A stretch of DNA of 64,000 nt from Hibiscus mutabilis (lineage: Eukaryota > Streptophyta > Magnoliopsida > Malvales > Malvaceae): NCBI GenBank assembly GCA_019671005.1, contig CM033714.1, positions 83,567,909 through 83,631,908 of the forward strand. Reading direction: 5' to 3'. Below, one piece after another: positions 58,924-64,000 of the stretch (position 1 is the stretch's first letter; each line of letters begins with the position of its first letter). Below the pieces are notes generated by a model that saw only the letters and a list, made by a program, of their open reading frames with translations, was not told where the DNA came from and ran no database searches. The position numbers and the translations under genes are program-made.

Positions 58924-59320
58924 TACAGATTCATCGATCTTAAACCTGTGATCAAATTCAGAGGCAGAGCAAGAGAAAATCTGGGCTTTTCTTTTTCTTT
59001 CTTGCAAATTGCTCCAGCCACCGACTTTGCAAGTAAGAAATATCTTTACTATATCTGCCACATAGGCTTTATCTGAATGGAGAGGGAGAAAAAAAGTCAG
59101 TGCACATGTGAAGAGAATGGTGAAATTGGAGTTTGATAACTACCGCTTAACTTTTGTTTGTATTTGGAAGAAGATAAAAGAGTGAAATTTCAATCATTCC
59201 AAATATGAAAAGAAAACCATTGGCTCAGCTCAGGTCTCATCCATTTAGTGAAATTTGGGTTTTTTGATCTTCTGCAAAAGATGGTGATGGTGTGTAGTTG
59301 GCAAGTCCCATCATGTACCT
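58924..59320 (-). promoter_or_regulatory. Leader and promoter region of the PLDRP1-like gene
   Basis: A CACAG acceptor about 20 bp before the ATG suggests a 5'-UTR intron. The donor is not fixed. The rest is AT-rich upstream DNA. Confidence 0.35.
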
Positions 59321-59587
59321 AATAAGGCACATAAAACAGAATTTAGACGTGTGATTATCTTCTTGTTCTGAATTATATATATATATTCTTTTAATTTGTT
59401 TTCTCGATATTTTTTGGGCAAATAATGTAAAGCCAATTGGTGGGTGGCCTTACATTACATGAAAGCAAGATTATAAGAAACGAGTCGTAGGAGTTTGTGT
59501 AAGAAAACAGGATCCATAATCTGTGCAGAAATAATTGACTGCCAACAAGTGTAATATCGCAGTGAAGGAATCTCCAATCGAGGTTTT

Positions 59588-59660
59588 GCTTTTGCATTTG
59601 CATTTGCATTTGCATTGGTTTATGATGTTTCCAAGGTCAAGGTCAAGGTCAAGGCCAAGG
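59588..59660. repeat. Two adjacent hexamer repeats
   Basis: (TTTGCA)n at about 59588-59616, followed by (AAGGTC)n at about 59633-59659. The plus-strand frame through them reads alternating FA then KVKVKVK and is open to 59824 (SKVKVKVKAKGAASPF...). I do not recognise the peptide and do not call it a gene. Confidence 0.7.
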
Positions 59661-59824
59661 GTGCTGCTTCACCATTCGAGGTCAGCTTGGATAACAGAAG
59701 TTTTAGAATATCCAATCCCTTGTTGCAGTTTGGAAAGGCTCAATCCTCTCCTTTGGTAAAAAGGGTCAAATTAATAGAATATCATCACGAAAAAAGTTAT
59801 TTTAAAATAGACATCTATTTCTGA

Positions 59825-61000
59825 TTAATTCTTAAAATGGCATCTTATTGGACGTCATGTAAACAGAAACAGTCCGATTAATCGCGCTTTTGCAAAAATT
59901 AAATATTAAATATGTCTAAACAGTTATGCATGTGTAATTTCATAGTGTAGTCTCAGGCTTAGTTCTTTTTTCTTTTTCAAATATAGTTTTAGATAAAAGG
60001 TTTAAGTATACCAAAGGATCATATGTTATTTCAAAATTTAAATTTTAATACATATACTTTAATTGTGACATTGAATTATTATTTTTTATTTTATTTGAAT
60101 ACATTAATCCTCCGTTAACTTTTATTTGATTTTATAACTTTTATTTGATTTTATCTTTATCTGCTAATTTTAAAGTTAAAATTTCAGTTAAATCCAACAA
60201 GTGGTCTCCGTGGAGAGAGAGGATGATGTTCATCCCGAAAGATTCGAGTTTAAATTATTTTGTCTACAAGATATGTATATTGTTAAATAGTTAAATATAT
60301 ATGAAAAGATATTATTTTATGATCATTAATAAATTATTAAAAAATTAAATTTCAGTTAAATAAATTTTTGATGGACTGGAAAAGCAATTTACAAGCAGAT
60401 CCAAGCCTAAACTACATCTCGACCCACTTAATAGCCTGTAACTTTTTTCCTGTCCATTCGGGCCCTTTAACTTTCCTGCTAAATTTAAGGCTTACGGATC
60501 CTATCATGAAGTACTGTTTCATTATCGCAAATTAGAAAATTGCCAAGCACCGAATGCAAAATGTGGTCGGAATAAATTCTACAAGCTTCTTAAACTTGAC
60601 TTTAATCCAAATTATTTGCTCAAAAGCCTTTCAAAATTGAAATTGGACCCCAACATTTGGATCTCCATCTCTTGTACATGTAAAAAAGAAAACAAAAGTA
60701 CATGTGTCAGCATAACTTGACAAGGATAAGATAAAATAATATAAACATGTTGATTTTTAAAATTCATTAATTGATCGAGTGATTAAAGATATGTATTTTG
60801 TTCTCTTCTTAATAAAAAAATTAATCTTTGACGGTAAGAACTGAACCTGCCACCTTACTGCTTTACCTGATTAATTCTCGGTGAAGCCTAACCAAAACAG
60901 GTCCGTGTCTATCTTTGCACGCGCGCCTGCAGTGCGGGCTCACACGGTTGCGCGCCACCGCAATGAGCTATAGCTGCCGCACAAAGTATCCTCGCAGTAA
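59825..61000. other. AT-rich intergenic DNA
   Basis: Nothing supported apart from a GC-richer island at 60900-60970 (many GCGC words, no open frame). Confidence 0.5.
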
Positions 61001-61004
61001 GGAT

Positions 61005-61385
61005 GTGAAATCAGGTAATTGTTAAGGTTTCAGGTTAAGTCATGTCATGTCAGGTTAAGTCAAATTGGATACGGATTATGTCAAGTCAATTTAATGGTCC
61101 AACTCGAATCAGGTCAGGTTCGATTCGGCTCAGATTCGGGTCATTGTCAGGTTGATTTCAAATCAAATTGAGTTTAGGTTCGGGTCGGGTTAATTTCATA
61201 TTAAGTACGTTTCAGTTTAGGCCAAAATAGTTCGGGTCCGAATCAGTTAACTAACGGGTTAACTCAGATTCGGATGGACTTCAGGTCGGGCCACGTTCAG
61301 GTCAGGTCACATCGTTGACAGATAAAATTTAGGTCGAGAATATCAATTTCGGTTGAAGTTCAAGTTGGGTCTTACATGTACAAAT
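61005..61385. repeat. Low-complexity GGTTCGGGTC-type repeat
   Basis: Irregular repeats of TCAGGTTAAGTCA, GGTTCGGGTCGGGT and similar words on one strand. It has no regular unit and no coding potential. It resembles the low-complexity arms of plant MITEs. Confidence 0.6.
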
Positions 61386-61488
61386 AGACTTCGGTTTGGT
61401 AATTGTAGGTAAATTTTAGATAAAAAAAAATTTAGGGATAAATATGAACCAAAACATCCCTTAGGATGCCAAAATATGTACAATTTAA

Positions 61489-61506
61489 TATATATATATA
61501 TATATA
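61489..61506. repeat. (TA)n microsatellite
   Basis: An uninterrupted TA run in AT-rich DNA. Confidence 0.9.
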
Positions 61507-62249
61507 ATTGTGACTAAATTGAATTAAAATAAAATTTAAAAGTGAATGTTAGGACTAAAATAAAAAGTTTTAAACAAGTGAGGACCTAAAGGATAATTAA
61601 TCACCAAGCAAAAAATTGGGCTACAAATGCCAAATGGACAATTAATTATCGGAACAAATTTAAAAATAATTGTGACTAAATTGAATTAAATTAAAACTTA
61701 AATTAAGATTAAAATGAAAACTTTAAAGGGTAAGGCCTTAAAGGGTAATTAATCTATAAACTAAAAATTTGGCGGTAAAAAATACATAAATTAATTAAAT
61801 TTAAAATTAAAATTAAATGGGTAAATTGCAACTTTGGGTTTCAATTTAGAATTTGGAGGAAAAAACCCACCTATTGTTTTAGGTTAGGGAAAATTCAGTT
61901 TTGGTCCATCTGATATTAAAATGTTTTCATTTTAGTCACAAAATTTTATTTGTAGGTTTTAATTTAATTCAATCGAGTCACAATTTAGGTTATAGTTGAA
62001 ATTAGAGCTATAGTTTTAGAATTGTTATAAGGACTTATAATTCATATGATTTGGACTAAATTACAAAAAGTAAAGAATTTTGATCAAATTAAAAAATATA
62101 AATAAATATGGGTAAGTTTTAGTTAAAGTAAATTTGTAGGGACTAAAATGAATAAAAATATTAATACATTAGAAATATTAGACTAAATTACACAATTAAA
62201 AATAAATAAAGATTAATTTGATTTAAATACAAATTTATAGGGAATTAAT

Positions 62250-62600
62250 TGAACATTAAACTCTTAAACCCTTAACCATTAATACTAAACACTAAATAAT
62301 CTAGTAATAAATTAATAATAATATTATCGTGTATGATATCTTATATATATTATAGGCTATAGACGATATAACAATTAAAAATAATCTCATACACTAAGAT
62401 AAACCTTAAACCATACAAATGAATATCATAAATTAATAACCCTAAACTACGCCATAAACCCTAAACCATTAATACTAACACTAAATCATAAACTATAAAC
62501 CTTAAACCATGGAAATTAATCTCATAAACTAGTAATCTTGAACCACGCCTAAACCCTAAACCATTAACACTAAGGCTTAAACCTTAAGCCATAAACCAAA
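62250..62600. repeat. Degenerate telomere-like (AAACCCTA) words
   Basis: Words such as AACCCTAAAC, ACCCTAAACCATTAATACTA and CATAAACCTTAAACCAT recur irregularly. A similar patch is at 63825-64000. They look like decayed interstitial telomere-type or subtelomeric repeats, not an intact telomere. Confidence 0.55.
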
Positions 62601-62815
62601 ATTAGGGACCAATTTCACAATTTCACCATAAAATATAGTCTAAAATTGAAATCAGGGACCAATTTGACAATTTGAAAGTGGAGAAATTTGAGTCTAGCGA
62701 CCAATTTCACAATTTTACTATAAAATCGAAATTATGGACTAATTTGACAATTTGAAAATGGAGAAATTTGAGAGTCTAATGACCAATTTCACAATTTTAC
62801 CATAGAAATAAATAT
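62600..62815. repeat. Tandem repeat, ~100-bp unit, about 2.5 copies
   Basis: The block GACCAATTTCACAATTTTAC ... GGACTAATTTGACAATTTGA ... AATGGAGAAATTTGAG recurs, and related GGGACCAATTT words continue to about 62940. No coding capacity. Confidence 0.65.
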
Positions 62816-63542
62816 GTGTCAATTCTGGCTAAAAATTAAATCTTGTGAACTAAAATGAACAAAAATATTAGCATATTGAAACTATTAGACTAAATTACAA
62901 AAAATTAAAAACTAGGGGCCAATTTCGACTAAAAGTAAATTTTTAAGGACTAAATATCATCTTATGGAAGGGATTGCTATATCTGAAGTCCATACCGTAA
63001 GGATACTTGTGACTAAATTGAATTAAACAAAAACTTACAAGTAAATATTAAAATAAAATATAATATTTTAAACGCAATAAAACTTAAAGGGCAATTAATC
63101 TCTTCTTAAAAAAATAGGAGCCTTTTCCCCCTAATTCGATTTGTTTTCCTCTCTTTTTTTTAACCAATTACAATATTTTTTCCTTCTTTTTTTAATTGAA
63201 ATGAAAGGGCTGCTATTGTCCGATTCCTTCTTTTTTTTTAACCAATTATTATATTTTTTCTTTTTTTTTAATTAAAATGAAAGGGCGGGAGGAAGAGCCA
63301 CGTGATTTTTTAAGTTAGGGGAAATTATTTTTTAACCCTTCTGACTTTAGATATTTTTCATTTAAGTCCTAAAATTTTATTTTTAAATTTTAATTTAATT
63401 GAACTTAGTCCAAATTTAAATTAATTTAATTAAAATTTCACATTTATTTTTAAAATTATTTTAATTATGTCTGTAATTTATGTTTATAGGTTTTAATTTA
63501 GCTCAATTAAATCCTAAGTTTAATAAGTTAATTCAATTCAGA

Positions 63543-63576
<34 letters not shown>
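63543..63576. repeat. (ATT)n microsatellite
   Basis: About eleven uninterrupted ATT units. Confidence 0.92.
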
Positions 63577-64000
63577 AATTTTGATTTAAAATAATTATAC
63601 ACAAAATTTTGATTTGGATGTAAACATGTAATTGTACACATGAAAGTTGAAACTTTAATTTAGTTCAATTGTACACATGAAGCTGTGATTTAAATATTTT
63701 TGATTAAATAAGAGGTATTATATTTTCATACCGGGATTCAAATCCATACAAGATAGGAAAAACACGAGCATCATTAATCAATTCAAATGCATAATTTGGT
63801 TAGTTGAATTGGAATTAATATCGTAAATCAATAACCCTAAACTAAATAGATAATACTAAACATTAAACCATAAACCTTAAGGAATCAAAATTAATCTCAT
63901 AAACCAATAACCATTAGCTAAGCCATAAACCATTGATACTAAACCCTAAACCTTAAGGAATCCAAATTAATCACATAAACCAATAACCTTAAACTAAATA
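63577..64000. other. AT-rich non-coding DNA with telomere-like words
   Basis: No gene. CATAAACCTTAAGGAAT-type words repeat at about 63870, 63950 and nearby. Confidence 0.5.

Noticed and set aside
58924..59061. N-terminal extension of the PLDRP1-like protein (MADIVKIFL...)
   Set aside because: It crosses a likely intron acceptor just before the inner ATG, and relatives start near MAYY/MPYY.
62250..64000. Telomere or subtelomere
   Set aside because: AAACCCT-like words are sparse and irregular, with no uninterrupted array.

Overview
This is a stretch of nuclear genome from a dicot plant. Spliced genes of flowering-plant families (cysteine-rich receptor-like kinases, a GAMYB, a subgroup IVc bHLH, DUF538, a PLDRP1-like protein, PsbQ) sit in AT-rich, transposon-rich DNA. 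A Malvaceae (cotton-like) source seems plausible from the type of repeats, but that is an inference. Five genes or gene parts look intact: the first exon of a CRK (1-619), the bHLH (45131-46680), the DUF538 gene (54771-55369), the PLDRP1-like gene (57988-58923), and a small unrecognised two-exon gene (47506-47964) carried inside a long inverted-repeat element. Most other coding sequence is pseudogene or retrotransposon.

1-11.2 kb holds minus-strand CRK material. An intact CRK exon 1 runs off the left edge. Next to it is a CRK relic in which a signal-peptide exon is joined directly to the kinase glycine loop. That relic is split by a complete 7.9 kb LTR element (2476-10411) with 5-bp target duplications. 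The element has the priming sites of the Tat/Ogre branch of Ty3-gypsy, is inserted on the minus strand, has no visible gag-pol, and carries a large 3'-UTR tandem array. A stray DUF26 fragment follows at 10981-11172. 11.8-16.5 kb is a GAMYB pseudogene with a 17-bp deletion, a homopolymer frameshift and a nonsense codon, but an intact-looking miR159 site.

16.5-19.8 kb is AT-rich with foldback repeats. 19.9-26.9 kb is a gypsy chromovirus-type relic inserted into a copia relic, which in turn abuts a broken CRK kinase gene (26.9-28.2 kb, plus strand). That CRK and the following DUF26 secretory gene (29.3-30.2 kb, minus strand) form a unit that is present again, diverged, at 34.6-42.5 kb. Copia elements lie between the two copies and inside the second one. 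Both DUF26 secretory copies are broken, in different ways.

42.5-49 kb contains MITEs, the bHLH gene (which needs a GC-AG intron) and the long-inverted-repeat element with its 96-codon gene. 49-53.5 kb is a decayed copia element whose 3' LTR abuts a 5'-truncated PsbQ gene. 54.7-59.1 kb holds the DUF538 and PLDRP1-like genes. From 59.8 kb to the end I see only AT-rich non-coding DNA with low-complexity and telomere-like motifs.
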